In this document: in pieces, positions 10,300 through 23,536 of the stretch
Numbering within the stretch: the first letter of the stretch is position 1
Layout: each line of letters opens with the position of its first letter
Assembly: GCA_905221605.1 (NCBI GenBank)
Contig: CAJNDS010000087.1
Span: 191,486-234,898, forward strand
Source of the DNA: Symbiodinium natans
Taxonomy: Eukaryota; Sar; Dinophyceae; Suessiales; Symbiodiniaceae
DNA: 43,413 bases
Direction: 5' to 3'
Notes under the pieces: model-generated
The model's database searches: none
Told to the model about the DNA's origin: nothing
Seen by the model: the letters and a program-made list of their open reading frames with translations, nothing else
Position numbers and translations under genes: made by a program

Positions 10300-13150
10300 G
10301 AGAATACTCCTGAAAGCTGCTTGGGAGAAGACTGCGCGTTTGCCTCCTAAACCTTGCTATCAAACAAAAGTTCTAATATACACCTACCACAAGTTGGCGA
10401 GAGAGATAGAGGATCTCTGACTATGAATCTTCTGAGAAGTGAAGGATGGGTCATGAAACCAGAGACGAAGTGAATGGACCGGATGCAACAGATGCGATGT
10501 GTATCAAAGTATGTACTCTTGAAACAGGTACCACCCAAAGTGGAGATGGCAAGGTACATGGTAGAGGAGGTTTGCGGAGTTCTAGTGCTTCCTGATCCGA
10601 AACAGATTTCGAGGACCGATGCGGAACGATACGGAGACATCGATGACTGCGTTGCAGCAAGCGACTTGGAGCTATACGAAGGATAGCAGATTGCTGACAG
10701 AGTTGCAAGATGTTGCGCCGGCTGGGCACCAAGGTTTGCAAGTTGAGCATTTGGTGCAAACAGCTCGTCATTGATCTACGAAAGTGAAGATGAACCTGAA
10801 AGAGTACATTTTGGACCTGAGATGCGAAGCTGCATTCCTCTTGGGCTGTTCAGAGGAGGAACCCATTCAAGTTGAGACAGAATAAGGACAAGGGGGTGAA
10901 CCTGTCAATTGAACCTTTTTGTTGAAACAAAGAACTGACGTAAGCAATGCGAACTTGAGCACGAGTGAAGGATGAAGAGAATGCACCCAAACTGACTTGA
11001 TATGATTGGTGACGCTGCTCCGAGCCGAACACAGTTGCGGCGAGCGATGGCGAGCAACTCCCGTCAAGTCAAGAGTCGCTCTCTCTCTTCCTCCTACTTC
11101 TGAGGACGGCGCGGAAGGACAAAACTTAAGAAATGCTCGGAAAGGAATTTCCCCCTGAACCCGAAGTCGACTTTGCCAAGGTCGCAGGTGTGTGCACCCC
11201 GGGGTTGCAGTGGAAACAGGGCCAGCGCGGGTGGCAGAAATACTTATTTATGCTCAGTGCCGCTCGGGCAGGCAGCTCAGAAATGTCAGAAATGCGCGGG
11301 GGGAGCCAGCAGGTGGCATCAGGAGCCGGAGCGAAGAGGGATGCAGGCGGGGCTTATGGCAGGCGTAGGCAATTGACGACGCAGCCCCCTTATTTAGGGC
11401 TCGAGGGGCGCATCTCGACAGTACAGGACACGCCACGTCTCGGATGAGGGGGATGGCCCGTACAGATATGTTTCAAACATGTCCCAACATCTGTGGCCCA
11501 AACACTGTGGGGCAGGATAGGGATGTGGCTCGGCACCCTGGTCCTGAGAAGCTTCGCCATGCCTCCCCGGGCCAACCTGGCCACTGCCTGTCACTGCCTT
11601 TAGGGAAGGCAGCGCAAGTGCTCGTCTTAGTCTTCGAAGCGGCACCATGCGGCACCCCCGTCGCCGGAAGGAGTGGTGCAGAGTGGGGGGATGCGGCTCC
11701 CGCCGTTAAGTTGAGCTCACGTCGGCGTCGCCTTGGCGGAATGTGAGTCCAAGGATGAGGCACCAGGAGAGCAGAGCAGGACTCGACTCCAGGGAACTGC
11801 CTCAAGGCAGACAGGCAGACAGGCAAAATGGCTTGGATGGTGGCATGTCCACAATAGGACCCCAAGTCCAGGATTTACACGCTCACAAAGTGTGCGAAGT
11901 GCAACACAGCGAGTCACTTTCGATATGCAGTTAACAAGATGAAGTCGTTCAGTAGCGAGGAACCCCCGATGGGCAACACGAGGAAGTGGAAGAAGAGTTG
12001 GAGTTGAAAAACTAATCTCGCACCCGAAAGGCCCAGCAATGCCCAACACCTTGTTTGTGTTCAATCCGCAACTTGTAGCTCTTATGATATGTCAGAAAGC
12101 ACAAAAGAAAACCCTGAGGTATCGTTGATTCACAAGAAGCCTTTCAGGGATGAGCTTCCAAGAACACGGGCAACGATCGGTCATTGAAGTTCGTTACTTC
12201 GAGTCAGACTGCATAATTAGGCAGATCACCGAGAAAGTGGACAAAGCTTATCTTGTGGATCGGTCTTTTTGAACGAGAATCAAGGAATGGTAATGCAAAG
12301 ACCATCGCGCAAAGTTGCAATGGCGGAGATGTCTGGAGTGACTGGAGCGAAGGCAATAGGATGAAAGAAGTGAGCATACTCCTTTGGAGTAAAGGCTGGA
12401 AACCGATCAAACAGCTGTCAAAGCGCCCGCGAGAAGCCTTTCCCCGAAATGCCCCCCGGCTCAGCACGCATGCAACTATATTATGTTCATACCGCAGCGT
12501 GGATTGTGTCATCCTAGCGATCCTCGCGAGCATGCTCTCGTTCCTTTCGCTTCTTCCCCCTCGCATCCCCTCGCCCCTCGCTGCTGCGTGCCTTTGCGCG
12601 GTTCTCGGCGTTCTCGGAGGAGCTCCCGCTCACAAAGGGCGTTTCTGGGCCCAAGACCAAGGGCATCTCCTGGGGCACCGTTTGATGCCCGGCCTCTGCA
12701 GAAGGCAGCGAAGAGGGGAAGTAGGGAAGTAGGGAAGCAATACGAGGAATTCATTGATGCCCGGACTCATCAAAATGTGCAGGCAATGTGCTATTTTTTT
12801 GCCACAGGCCTCTGCTGGCGCGTCGGTGCCGTCGTTGCCGTCGTTGCCGTCGTTCTTCAAGGCTTTGCAGTCCGACCTGCGCTCAGAGCACATGACTCAG
12901 CAGATGACTCAGCCAGCTAGTTGAATCTTTAACCTTTCCGCAGAGCAAGCAGATTGGGGAAAAGCACCCTTTAAACATCCTAGGCCATTTCGCAGAGCAA
13001 GCAGACTGGGAAGCAAACGCCTTGCAAGCTAGTTGAAATACGGTTCTCAGAAATTCTATAAAGTGAATTCCGCGAATTCAAAGAAACCTGAGACGCAGAA
13101 GTCAGACGGGGAGATCTGCAGCAATGAACATTTCGCCAGCCAGGGTTTCG
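10300..13150. other. Low coding content, nothing recognised
   Basis: A plus-strand patch at 10500-10686 (EMARYMVEEVCGVLVLPDP) and another at 10791-10883 (KEYILDLRCEAAFLLGCSEE) look protein-like but lie in different frames with stops between. They could be remnants of one old gene or element. Two 23-bp near-copies of CGCAGAGCAAGCAGA.TGGG lie near 12940 and 12991. Confidence 0.3.
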
Positions 13151-13154
13151 ACAT

Positions 13155-13375
13155 AATTCGCCTCGGTTTCCTGCCGAGAAGCGTCTGCAACAAGCAGACC
13201 CGCATCCCACACAAAATTTTGTGACGCGACCCCAATCACTTCGGGGGAGTGCCTCTCAAAACCCCCCCCACCCCCCCCCACCCCCCCCTCCCCCCCCCCC
13301 CCACCCCCCCTCCCCCCATCCCGCCCCTTTAACCCCTGCCCTTCCTCCCTTTTTTTGCGAAACTCTCTGGTTTGT
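13155..13375 (+). repeat. Dispersed hairpin/poly-C repeat, copy 1
   Basis: Starts with TTCGCCTCGG and TTCCTGCCGAGAAGCGTCTG, continues to AACAAGCAGACCCG, then a C-rich tract, then CCTTCCTCCCTTTTTTTGCG. The same order occurs at 30384-30790, and the left arm also at about 35023. CTCGG and CCGAG can pair to form a small hairpin. Confidence 0.75.
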
Positions 13376-15222
13376 TGCGGCTCTTTGCCCCTTTGCAAGC
13401 CCTCCCCCTTCAAGAAGAGTTCTGCTTCAACTTATGAGCAACATGTGCCTGCTCCTCATGGACAATCACAGCGGCCGTGGTCAAAACAACTGTTTCTGGC
13501 TCGAATCTGAAACCGAAGCCGCCAAGCAACGCATGTGTCGGCGTATACTGAGGGGGAGCCCTTGCCTCAAAGCAAAGCCCACTTAACACAAGCTGTTGAC
13601 AAGCTCTCGAAACGTGTCTCGCCTTTCGTGTGTCTCACCTTTTTGATCTCTTTCAAACTTTCAACTTTTCGTCTCTTTTCCCCCTTTCTTTTTAAGGGGC
13701 TCGAAGCTGGGCCTGCTCGTGTTTTGGACTCCGCATGCATGCCTTCGTCTTCAAGAGGGAAGGAAGGGAGGGGGCTCCGATTTACGCTCCGGGGGGCAAG
13801 CCCTGGGTCCCTGCCAGTGGGCCTATCTGTTTCGCTCTTGACGCCTTCAACGGCAAAAGACGTCCTGACCCCAACCGCTGGCGCGCCCTGCGCTTTTGTG
13901 AGTGATACTGAGACCTTTTTGTTGATAAGGGCGGGCCTGAGTCTGGCCTTCTGAGAGCCCTCTCTGGCCGCCGCCCTCTCACCGCTCGCTCTGTCTGTTG
14001 GTTGTTGTTCAAGTCAGCAATTATTGAATTGAACCAAAAAAAACTCTACCTACGAAATCCTCCAGGGAGCAAGGAGAATGTGGTAGTGATAATTTGGAGA
14101 GTGGTTCAAACGGAAAGCAGAAACAATAACGAAACAAGTCTGGGTTTCAATTTGGGTGACGTTGAGAGAGCAGCGTTTCAAGCGATAGGTGTCTCAAAGC
14201 CAAGGTCCACTGTGACGCACAGATGTAAAACGACACCAGTCACGACAACAGCATTCTGCACATTCGGCGCTGAATTCTACAGGGCGCAATGCTATGGATA
14301 TCCTGCAGAGCACGTCCCAGTGCCAGTTCTGACTTCTCCCGTCTCAGCCCACAGAATGGCATAGTTGTGTGCTGTCCCTTGTGGTTGCAACTTCACGTTT
14401 CTTGTGCTTTCACCTTGTTGCACGTGGAGGGTGGAGAGGCGAGCGGGGCTGCAGGCCGCAGGCAAACAAAAGGACCTGCAAACAACAGGAGCCTGCAAAT
14501 GCGAATTGAAGCAAATGCCATCCATATACTCAAGACTTGTCAGCGCTTGCCGATGACTATGTGACGCTGATAGCACGGACACAATATTCCAAATTTAACA
14601 AGGTTGACATGCCATCTCATGCATCATGGGGAATCCTTTCAGCTCCTCGTGCCTCGCAGCAAGCTCTGGTTCAACCCGTCCTTGCAGCCTTTCCACGCTG
14701 GACAGCCACCTCGAATTCAATCTCACATGTCCCATACAACATCTCTTGCAATTTTGCCCGCAGTCAGACGCACCTCCAAGCTGTGACGCAGCGGGCCTCG
14801 TGAAGAAAGCAACAAAGCACCAAAAGCCGGAGCAAAGGACAGCGGCAAACGAAAGAAACAGAAGGAAACCCAAACCAAGGCATGCTGGAAAAATTCGCCG
14901 AGGCCTTGGGCCGTATGGGTGGCTAAAAAAGCAGGCACCCCACCTGCCTGACCACTTGCGCCCCCCTGGTAGAGGTGCTGTGGTGTGGGCGCTGGGCCCG
15001 AGGGGGTTCGTCCATGGGGGCATTACTGGAGAGACCTAGGACACCTGTGCAAACTGGCTCGTCAGCAACGGATCTAGAGTTCCTGTCGACGGGGTCGCGG
15101 ATCACAGTTGTTTTTACTTCTTTGTTCCACTCCAAGGCCAACTTGTGAAGACCGGAATTCGCAGGAATCCGCACTTGGGATTCTGCAGGAGATTTGCAGG
15201 TCAGCAAAGGCCCTCAGGTCTT

Positions 15223-15223
<1 letters not shown>

Positions 15224-15261
<38 letters not shown>
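15224..15261. repeat. CAG trinucleotide repeat
   Basis: About 12-13 CAG units. In one plus-strand frame it gives poly-Gln and in another poly-Ser; neither flanking frame is recognisable. Confidence 0.95.
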
Positions 15262-15262
<1 letters not shown>

Positions 15263-16517
15263 CCAGCAGAAGATACAACCACCAGGAATTCAACTTCCAA
15301 ACAGCTCTCCCGGCTGATGCTGTAGTTTCAAGGAGCTTCAGGACGATCAGAGGTCTTCGGTGGCAATGTTGGGTTCGAAGGGTTCACTGCTTGAATCGAA
15401 GGCCCACCCGAAGAAGTCAAGCTGACTCAGACTGGGGAGCAAGTTGCCATTGGCCAGAGGTCCACGGAACAGCGCGGCCTTTTGACTGATGCCAATCAAA
15501 CTCTCTAAAAGAAATACTATGTGATGGTGCAGTGATGGTGCTGGTTGCGCCATGACTTATACCTTGCGCAGCGGCGCCGCGGGTCTTTTGCGGACAAGGA
15601 TAGATTGGCACAGTTGTGTTTCACTGTGTTTCTTGGTGAGCTGGGTGTTTGTTCGAAAGCATTTGTCACACGACACATCATCTCATACAACCCCTGTTGG
15701 CATGTGGTCGTCAGCTCTCTTGCAATGCGGATTGTGCGGAGCCCGGGGAGTACTAGGATACGTCGACCTCGCATCATATCTGTTCGAGCAAGAGATAGGA
15801 GTTCTGTTGATCTTCCTGAGAAACGTGAGAGCTCATCCTTAGCTTGCGCAGAAACCCTTACTCTCCCATCAGTCTTGCAAGGGTGTTTTGAGCTTGGTCA
15901 CTTCTGCGTGAGGAGCTGGGGTGACGTGGAACCAGGGGCAGGTCGAGAACGGTCGTATTCCCGAAACTTGGAGGTTCGCCAACTTGACAGGGTCAGACTT
16001 TGTACGGCCTGTTCAGCCTGTTCAACCCACTCGCACGTCGGGATGAGGTGAGAATCTGCGGGACAATCTTCGCAATGGCGGGTAGCAGCTGGGTCAAACG
16101 ATGCGTCTTACAAGAACCTCAGCCCGGCACAGAAAGCGAGAGAGCATTTGGCGGCTTTGAGGCGGCTTTGAGGCGGCTTTGACATGTGTTTGAAATTACT
16201 GGTCACTTGGCCGAAGCAGTCGTCCAGCTGCAGGTGCGTATTCTTGAGCCAGATGAACCAAATATGAAATCAGTGATGGTGGGCGAAAGTTAGGATGATT
16301 GGGGATGGGATGGCGACTAGGAACTTAGGGGACATGCTTTTGATGAAGCATTCGTAGAAACCTTCCAAGTCCTGCTCCCTCACATTACAGTCGTGTCACA
16401 GCAAACCCATCTCTTAACCTCAGGAACCAACAAGAGTCACAAGAGTGAGCAGCCAAAGAGGCCGAAGAGTCCAGCTCAAGCTGCAAGCCGGTCTAGGCAA
16501 TCTCAGAATCTCCCTCG

Positions 16518-16577
16518 TGCGTCACCCTGCATCACCCTGCATCACCCTGCATCAGCCTGCATCACCCTGCATCACCC
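16518..16577. repeat. CATCACCCTG tandem repeat
   Basis: Five to six copies of a 10-bp unit, one with CAGCCTG. Confidence 0.85.
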
Positions 16578-18343
16578 GTGCCTCTTCTGCGACTCTCTCT
16601 GTGTTCGCGCGGGCGTAAAAGTCCATGAGTCGCGCCTCCGAGGGACTTTCATGATGAATGGAGTGCAGCTCCTGCGAAACCTCCCACTCGCGGCTCTCGC
16701 GTGGCTCTTCCATTCCTTATTGCACACAATTGCACAAATTCCTTCTCTTCGATCTCACAAAACAGCTCTGAAAGTTGAAGCACGGCAAGCACGGCAACGT
16801 GTCAAAAGCGCAGGTCGGTCCAAGCTCTTGATGTCCTTCAGCGAAGAAGCGAAGAGGCGAGAGGGAGGGGGAAAACTCTCAGAAACGCGGCGGAGAACAC
16901 ACTGAACACACAATTCGTCACTTCTCAACGCTCCGAGCACGCCTCAATGGTCCGATCGCGTGATGGAGCCTGGAGTTCGGGAAGCTTGGCTGCACACAAC
17001 ATTTGCCCTCGAGTACCATTGTGGAATCACGCAAGTTCACACAGGAACGTAAGTGGAGTTCAAAGTGTTGCGAGCAGATTGACTGGTGTAGCTCCACAGC
17101 AGCACCCAACTACAGGAAATCGGAAATCGTGGCCATCTGCAAAAGCGCTTTGAAGCAATTGAAAGATCGCAAGAGCCGCAAGAGCCGCAGGAGCAGGCCA
17201 TATATCGGAGCCCAGGCACCTCTCTGGCAGCCGCCAGCAGCTGTCTCATCGCGAGCTTCTCCGCCGCGGCACGCTGAGCAGGGCATTGAGCAGGCGAGCA
17301 GAGCTCTCTAGATTGTAGTCTACAGTCTACAGTCTTCCTTCTCTAGGAAGAACAAGAGAAAACCCCTCTCTCCGTTCTTCTCCTCCTTCTGCTTTGCAGC
17401 CTCTTCACTCCCCCCATGCGCCCTCCCCCTTTCCCCCTTTCTCCTCCCCTTCCTCTCCCTCTCGTGACTCTCCTCCCCTTCCCCTCTCTCTGAGTCTCTC
17501 TCTGAGTCTCCCTTCATCTCTCCTTCTCCTTCTCTCACAATAGAAGAAGGCCCGGGCCTTCGCAAGCAGCTTCTTGTCGACAGCTCGGCCCGAGAAGTTG
17601 AGACGGTTCCCAAGAATCCATGCCTCAAAATGAGACAACGGGGCAAAACTGCTGAGAAGGTGCTGAGAAGGTGCTGGACATTGCTTCTGCTTCTGTGCTT
17701 CTGTCCGTGAGCTATCCTCTTCTCTGTCACAAGTGGTGCACGCAGTGCACGCGCCTCCACGAGCTGCGAATCCACACCGCCTGGCATGAATTCGGGGCAA
17801 CCGCAGGCAGCCGCTTCGCGAAGCGCAAAATGACGCCAGCGTGCTTGGCAACTTGCCCGTCTGGAGTGCTTCAAGAAGCCTGGACCGCCACAGCCAATAA
17901 CAATACTGACATTACTCGTCGCCGACTGGCAAACAGTCGGCCAAGGCCGTTTCTCTTGTTGTGGTGCCAGTGAGAGTTGCTGCATGATCTCCTGCATCCA
18001 ATGCATCAAAAGCCAAGCCCCCAAAAAGCTACGCACAAGGCCCGATAGCCCCAGTGGCAAGTGCCAATCGGATTTGAGTACGTTCGGGCAGCAGCAGGTG
18101 CAAGTCAAAGCCTACACACGTGAAACGTGACCGCAACATGTCTGCGGGTGCACACCTACGGGGATGGTTTAAGACATGGAGTGCTTAAGCTGCTCCAGAA
18201 ACCAAGACCTTCCGTCAACGGCCCCACGGTTCAGTTCAGTCTCTCCAGGCTCCACGAGCCCTTTCAGGGCACGGATCGAATCGTGATGAATAGTGGGGTA
18301 TGTTGATGTGGAATGTATGCTCCTCGTATCTCCTCGTGAAATG

Positions 18344-18350
18344 TGCTGCT

Positions 18351-18402
<52 letters not shown>
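18344..18402. repeat. Compound GCT/GAT trinucleotide repeat
   Basis: About six GCT units run directly into about thirteen GAT units. It explains the poly-His, poly-Asp and poly-Ile ORFs on both strands. Confidence 0.95.
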
Positions 18403-19941
18403 CAGCTGCAGCTGGCAGTCTGGGCCGTTCTTCTTCCATGCCACCAAAAGAGCACACCGCACTTTCGTGGCCGCCTCGAGCAAAGGAAGGCCGGAGCAAA
18501 GAGCAGGTGGCATCAGCAGTGTGGGAGGGCGAGGACCGCGGTCGCGGACAACCGCGCGCACCCTCACGCAGCAAAGCAGCGCCGCTGCCCCTCAAATAAA
18601 CAACGTCTCAAGGTGGGCGAGGATGTGGCCCAAGCCCAAAACCATGTTCCGTGAACGGATGTAGAATGATGCAGACAAAAGCTTGGATTTTCTGAGCATG
18701 CACTGAGCTTGCTGCAGCGCAACGAAATCCCCGCACATCCCACACGAAATCCAACGGCAAGCGCTGCGAGAGTTCGACCCTTTGTGAGCCGCACAACTGA
18801 GAGTCGCAGAGAAGTGCCCCCTACCGATCCCCTGTTTTAAAGGGCGCACCTTGTGCACACCCTTTGACACAATTTGTGCTTCAAAGAAGCCTCCGTTCGG
18901 GCTTAATTTGACTCCTCGACGTCCGCATTCCTCTTCTTTTTGTTGAGACGCTCCAGCCTGACCCAAACTTGAAGTGGCATTGTGCGTCTTTAGTCTTTAC
19001 ATAAACACCTTCGACATGATCATGTAGTGAGTCGAGATCGCCTCTGGAGCTCTTGCTCTGCATGGAGCTGCGCAAGGCCGGCACGGCGCTGGTCCTCCTG
19101 AAAGCAATGAGAAAGCGCAAAAAGGCTCAGAAGGTAGATTTAGCACTTCGACTGCTTCCAGGAAGCCGCACATTTAGAGCACCTTAGAGCGCTGCAGAGC
19201 ACTGCAGGGTCTCCTCAGCGGACTGCCACTCTGCACGGAACTCCGACGCCCCTCGATGCTTGGTGCCGTTCACTGGCACGACCTCAGATGCCACATTTGT
19301 CTTTAATCAAGATTATAGTTACTAAGTTCACATCGGAAAAACCCCTGGAGTTTTTCCACGCCTCAGAAGGCTTCGGATCGCGAGCCCGTAGCAAGAAGAT
19401 CCCGGCCTGCACAACTCTGTTCTCAGCCTTTGTACTCTCTGTACTCTCTACTCGCTCTCTTTACTCGCTCTCGCTGTCTCTCTCTCTCCCTCTCGCCGTG
19501 TGCGGTGCACAGAGGGGACTGTGAGTGCAGAGAACGCAGAATTTCATGCAGTCTCAGACCCGGGCCTTGCTCGCACGAGGCCAGTCCTAGGCGGGTGATC
19601 TACGAATTATACACCGCAAAGAGACGAGAGGTTCTTCAGTTGGCCGAATGTCCTCGCAGCGCACACGAAACCCCCAATCAAATGCTCAGGGCCTGGCCAA
19701 GCCATACAGGTCCTCCAGTTGTCACTAGATGCGACTAGTTCATACTCGTTACTAGTCACCGAGAACTGCAAACTTGAACTGAAGCACTTGGAGCACTGTG
19801 TCTCACTACATTTCAGTCCCAAAGCCGCAGGACGCTGTAGGCCGTGTCGGCATCGTAAAGCTGGTGCCTCTCCGCGCTGAAGCCCAGTCTACATGGACCT
19901 CTAAGACTGTAAGCATGGGGGCATAGGGTCTCTGTTGAGAG

Positions 19942-20008
19942 CTGGGGGCACAAGGGGCACACCGGGGGCACTTAGCGGGGGCACTCACCGGGGGCACTCA
20001 ACGGGCAC
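19942..20008. repeat. GGGGGCAC-type imperfect repeat
   Basis: Five irregular copies of a unit like CGGGGGCACTCAC. Confidence 0.7.
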
Positions 20009-20948
20009 TGACCTGACACAGAGCGGTACCGCTGCGTGCGTCTCGAAGTTGAACGTGCAGAGGTGCAAAAGTAGCGCCCGCTGCCGAGCCTCTCGGGGCA
20101 TCCCGTATCTGCTTTCAATTGACACGCCTTTCATGTTGACACAAAGTTCTGTTTGAAGGTATTCTTTGTCACTGTTGGCAATTTGTTGATGACTCCTGTT
20201 GGTATTTGCTGACTTAGGAGCTCTATTCTGTTATCCAACTTCTGAAAGCGCTCATATGAACCCAGCAGAGTTGTCGTGACAAGATGTGACAAGAGCGCAA
20301 CTCGAAATTGAAGCGTTGATCGATGCTTCAGTGCAGCTCTTAGAATCTGTTAGAACAGACGGGAAAAACAGAACAGATTTGAGCTGCGATGAAAAACGAC
20401 TTATACAGGGCCCATACAGCCCAGCCCACAGAGCCCCGAGAGCCCGGGGCTTCAGCTCGGGTGATGTCAGTGATGTCTATAGAGCGTCCACAACCAGGAC
20501 AGTTGTCAGGCTACACAGCTCCGGCCGGACAGCGATACTTCAAAGAGCCCCCATCTGGTCCTGCAGCACCGTTGGGAAGCGCAGTTCAACGAAACGCAGT
20601 TGGCTGCCACCTCTTGCTCCCGAGTCGACAGGCATTCACGCTGTAAGCGTCGAGGTTTGTCCTACAACGTCCTACAAAACGGGTCCGTGTAGCACGAGCA
20701 GGCTCAATTGATGTCAAAGCTGAAAATCATCATAGCAGTGCTCTGTTTTAACTCTTACGAATGCAAAAAAGTGCAGAAGCTGGGCAGAACGCTGGCCGCC
20801 AAAGCTGTTTGTGTCACGCCTTGTGACATCTCCTCCAGACGGACAGGAACCAAAGGCTAACAAAGGATATAAAACATAGCAAGTAAGCGAGGAAACTCAA
20901 GTTTAAGTGAACAGAAACCTGTTCTAGCACTACCTTCTTTCATGCGCC

Positions 20949-21170
20949 TCATGCCAGAAAGCAGTCCTGGTGTCGTGGTGCGCACAGCTCAGCCATGTAC
21001 AGCCCCCATGCAATCGTACTCTGAAGACGTTCCATGCACCGCGATACCGACGCAACTGAATTTCTGAGTCGCTCCTTCTCCATGCCACCCGCAGCACAAG
21101 TCCGGGCGAAAGTCTCCAAAATAGGCGACGGCACCTCGATCGTCTTCTCCTGACTCGAGACAGACTCTCT
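20949..21170 (-). CDS. Possible terminal exon, unrecognised
   Basis: A minus-strand frame that becomes open after a pyrimidine-rich CTTTCAG near 21173 and ends at TGA at 20946-20948. It reads EVPSPILETFARTCAAGG, then a helical stretch MEKERLRNSVASVSRCMER and STIAWGLYMAEL. The polypyrimidine acceptor and helix-like composition support an exon, although the two flanking frames are also open. No family is recognised. Confidence 0.33.
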   Translation of the reverse strand, partial: RESVSSQEKTIEVPSPILETFARTCAAGGMEKERLRNSVASVSRCMERLQSTIAWGLYMAELCAPRHQDCFLA

Positions 21171-21599
21171 GTCTGAAAGAAGCTATCTGCATCTCTAGCC
21201 GGCTCCTCGCTCGAGAGGCCCTCCAGCAGCAATCCCTCCACATACCCAAAAGGCCAACAAGGAAAAAACCAACACTGATCCCACGCGGTAGGAGGTCGCA
21301 AGTGAAGACACTCATAGACAGATACACATGTGGCATTTCCCTCGATGGGGTTGTTTTTCAAGAAATCGAATGAGCACTCCCCCAATTTTCTTTACATTCC
21401 TCAGCAAGCGTGAGACATTGGACTGCCGCTTCTTCTGTTGAGTCTCACAAAAACCTCTTGGATCGCAAGATTGCTGCATATTGCAGGTGCGTAGGAAGAG
21501 CGTCCTCTCCCTATATCACACTCAATCGGAAGTGTCTTCGTTGGCCTGAGCCTTGCCAATGAGCCTCAGGCCCCCTGCAGATGCGAAGGACAAGGGAGC

Positions 21600-21645
21600 A
21601 CAAACACACACACACACACACACACATACACAAAAAACACACACA

Positions 21646-21701
<56 letters not shown>

Positions 21702-22022
21702 CACACACACCCACCCACACACGCAAACACACCCACCCACACCCACCCACACACACACACACACACCCCGCGCACACACACACACACACACCCACGCACG
21801 CACGCACACGCACACGCACACGCACACGCACACGCGGACGCACACGCACACGCACACGCACGCGCACACGCACACGCACACACCGCACACACCGCACACA
21901 CCGCACACACCGCACACACCGCACACACCGCACACACCGCACACACCGCACACACCGCACACACCGCACACACCGCACACACGCACACACGCACACACCG
22001 ACACACACACACACACACACAG
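21600..22022. repeat. CA-rich compound microsatellite
   Basis: About 420 bases of (CA)n, (GCAC)n, CACACG and, at 21885-21975, roughly ten copies of a 9-bp CACACACCG unit. The long ORFs here on both strands (poly Thr-His, Cys-Val) are repeat translations. Confidence 0.97.
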
Positions 22023-22279
22023 GTTCGCACCCTCTTTCGAAGGAGTCGTAAGTATCCGGTTTTTCTTTCTTTTGGAGTATCATTGTGACACTCTCAAGTA
22101 CAGCATAAGAACTGCCATGCACAGGTATGAAAACAAATGTCTGGCCCCAGCTGCATAACTCAATGCCCAGGTCGGCCTTTTGTGCAGGTACGTTTACCTG
22201 GCTTCACCACATAGAGCTTCGTTGGCCCGTGATGAGCCCTCGGGCCCCCTGCAAGTTATTTTAACTTAATCCTTTGCAA

Positions 22280-23536
22280 TCAGGAGTGTACACACACACA
22301 CCTGCCCCGTCTGGGGTCAAAAGATTTTATCTCAACGCACGTTGTCGTTGACGCCAAAAGACCTGCATGCTGCATTCGTTTCTGTACAAGAGCAGGCGGG
22401 AAGCCTTGTTGGATGTACTTGTCACACAACACAGACAAGTCTTGACATGTTTGGGCCAATGGAAAAGAAATGCGAGATGCTGAGCACAATCGGCTGTTCA
22501 GAGCAGCAACTCTGTGATTCAAGCTTCCAGCTGACAAGTATGGTCGAAACTGGAAGTTGTGTTCCGGTTGGATGAACTCCAACCTTCGATCTGGAGCGTG
22601 GAAAAAGGTTCCGAGAAACTGTAAATCGGTCACTGCTTGGAGCTCAACAGGCGTTTTGTAAAAATTGAGGTCGCAAAGTTCCTGGAGCTCTGGGGTACTG
22701 TACAACTCAGCCGGTGCAATCACCAGTCGATTGTCGACATATCTGGTGATGTAGATGTGATCTTTGTGTTGCGCGACCCATGCAGAATTTTGGACAAACC
22801 ACTTCTGAAGATACTGCGATATTCGCAAGTATTGGAGAAATCTGGTTCCCTATAGCGGATCCTCGCACTTGACGAAACACTCTTTGTAGCTGTACAAACA
22901 TTGAGGATTGCAGAGATAGTTCGCACTGTAGACATCTTTGAGAGGGATGAGTCGCACGGATCCCTTGATGCCTTTTTTGACTCCTTGAAAAACTCGAAGC
23001 TTGACGTCTTTCTCATTTGGGAAGACAGAAAATACCAAGCCAGGATTCTTGGTCTTGTCCATGAAGATGTCAATCGCATCTTGAACCGATTCAAGGATTC
23101 TGGATGCTGGAATAGACGGTAAAAATCCGATGAGATCTTGGTTGCTTTGCTCCAAATGATACTCAAGCGGCGCTCCTTGCAAAAAAGCGTGGAGGTCGCG
23201 AAAAGTCCTCGGCAGTGTAGAGAGCCCGAAAGAGTCGGGGAAAGCCGTGCGCAAGATGACATCCAGGACAAACGACACGCAACGGAAAAGCTTCGAGAAG
23301 ATAAATCCTCGATAAGAAATGATCGGTCGGGCCACCTGAAATTGCTTTTTTGCCTTCAGGAGCAGATATGAGCTGGGCAGAGGGGCGAGTCTGTCAACTC
23401 CCCAATGAAAGGCTTCATCCAATTCGCTTCGGCCAACGAAATTAGGTGTCGTTGGGCTGCAACTGGGACCATATTCTCCAGTGAATACAAAAGAGACAGA
23501 AAATGTGTGTGTGTGTGTGATTAGGAGCGTGATCAC
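22280..23536 (-). pseudogene. Reverse transcriptase, frameshifted
   Basis: RNA-templated DNA polymerase of the retroelement. Motifs in order: KAKKQFQVARPIISYRG (template-binding region, from about 23360), NQDLIGFLPSIP (palm motif A with its Asp, about 23150), VRGSAIGNQISPILANI (motif B, about 22860), then RYVDNRLVI (motif C, about 22745), where the second Asp of the usual YxDD is Asn. A thumb-like tail with SLNHRVAALNSRL follows to the stop at 22280. Two frame changes, near 22865 and 22820, separate motifs A, B and C, so this copy cannot make an intact enzyme. The Asn in motif C may be ancestral to the family rather than a new mutation, because the surrounding residues are well kept. Confidence 0.8.

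Larger units (their letters stand above)
13376..20900. other. Gene-poor stretch with scattered short repeats
   Basis: No reading frame here carries a motif I recognise. A plus-strand pair of overlapping frames at 20286-20711 is mildly protein-like (QLEIEALIDASVQLLESV) but unsupported. Repeats are listed separately. Small exons of the type found at 31-42 kb could be hidden here and missed by eye. Confidence 0.4.

Noticed and set aside
21511-22158. ORFs of 150-203 codons on both strands
   Set aside because: Translations of CA/GCAC microsatellites; composition is only Thr/His/Ala or Cys/Val/Arg.
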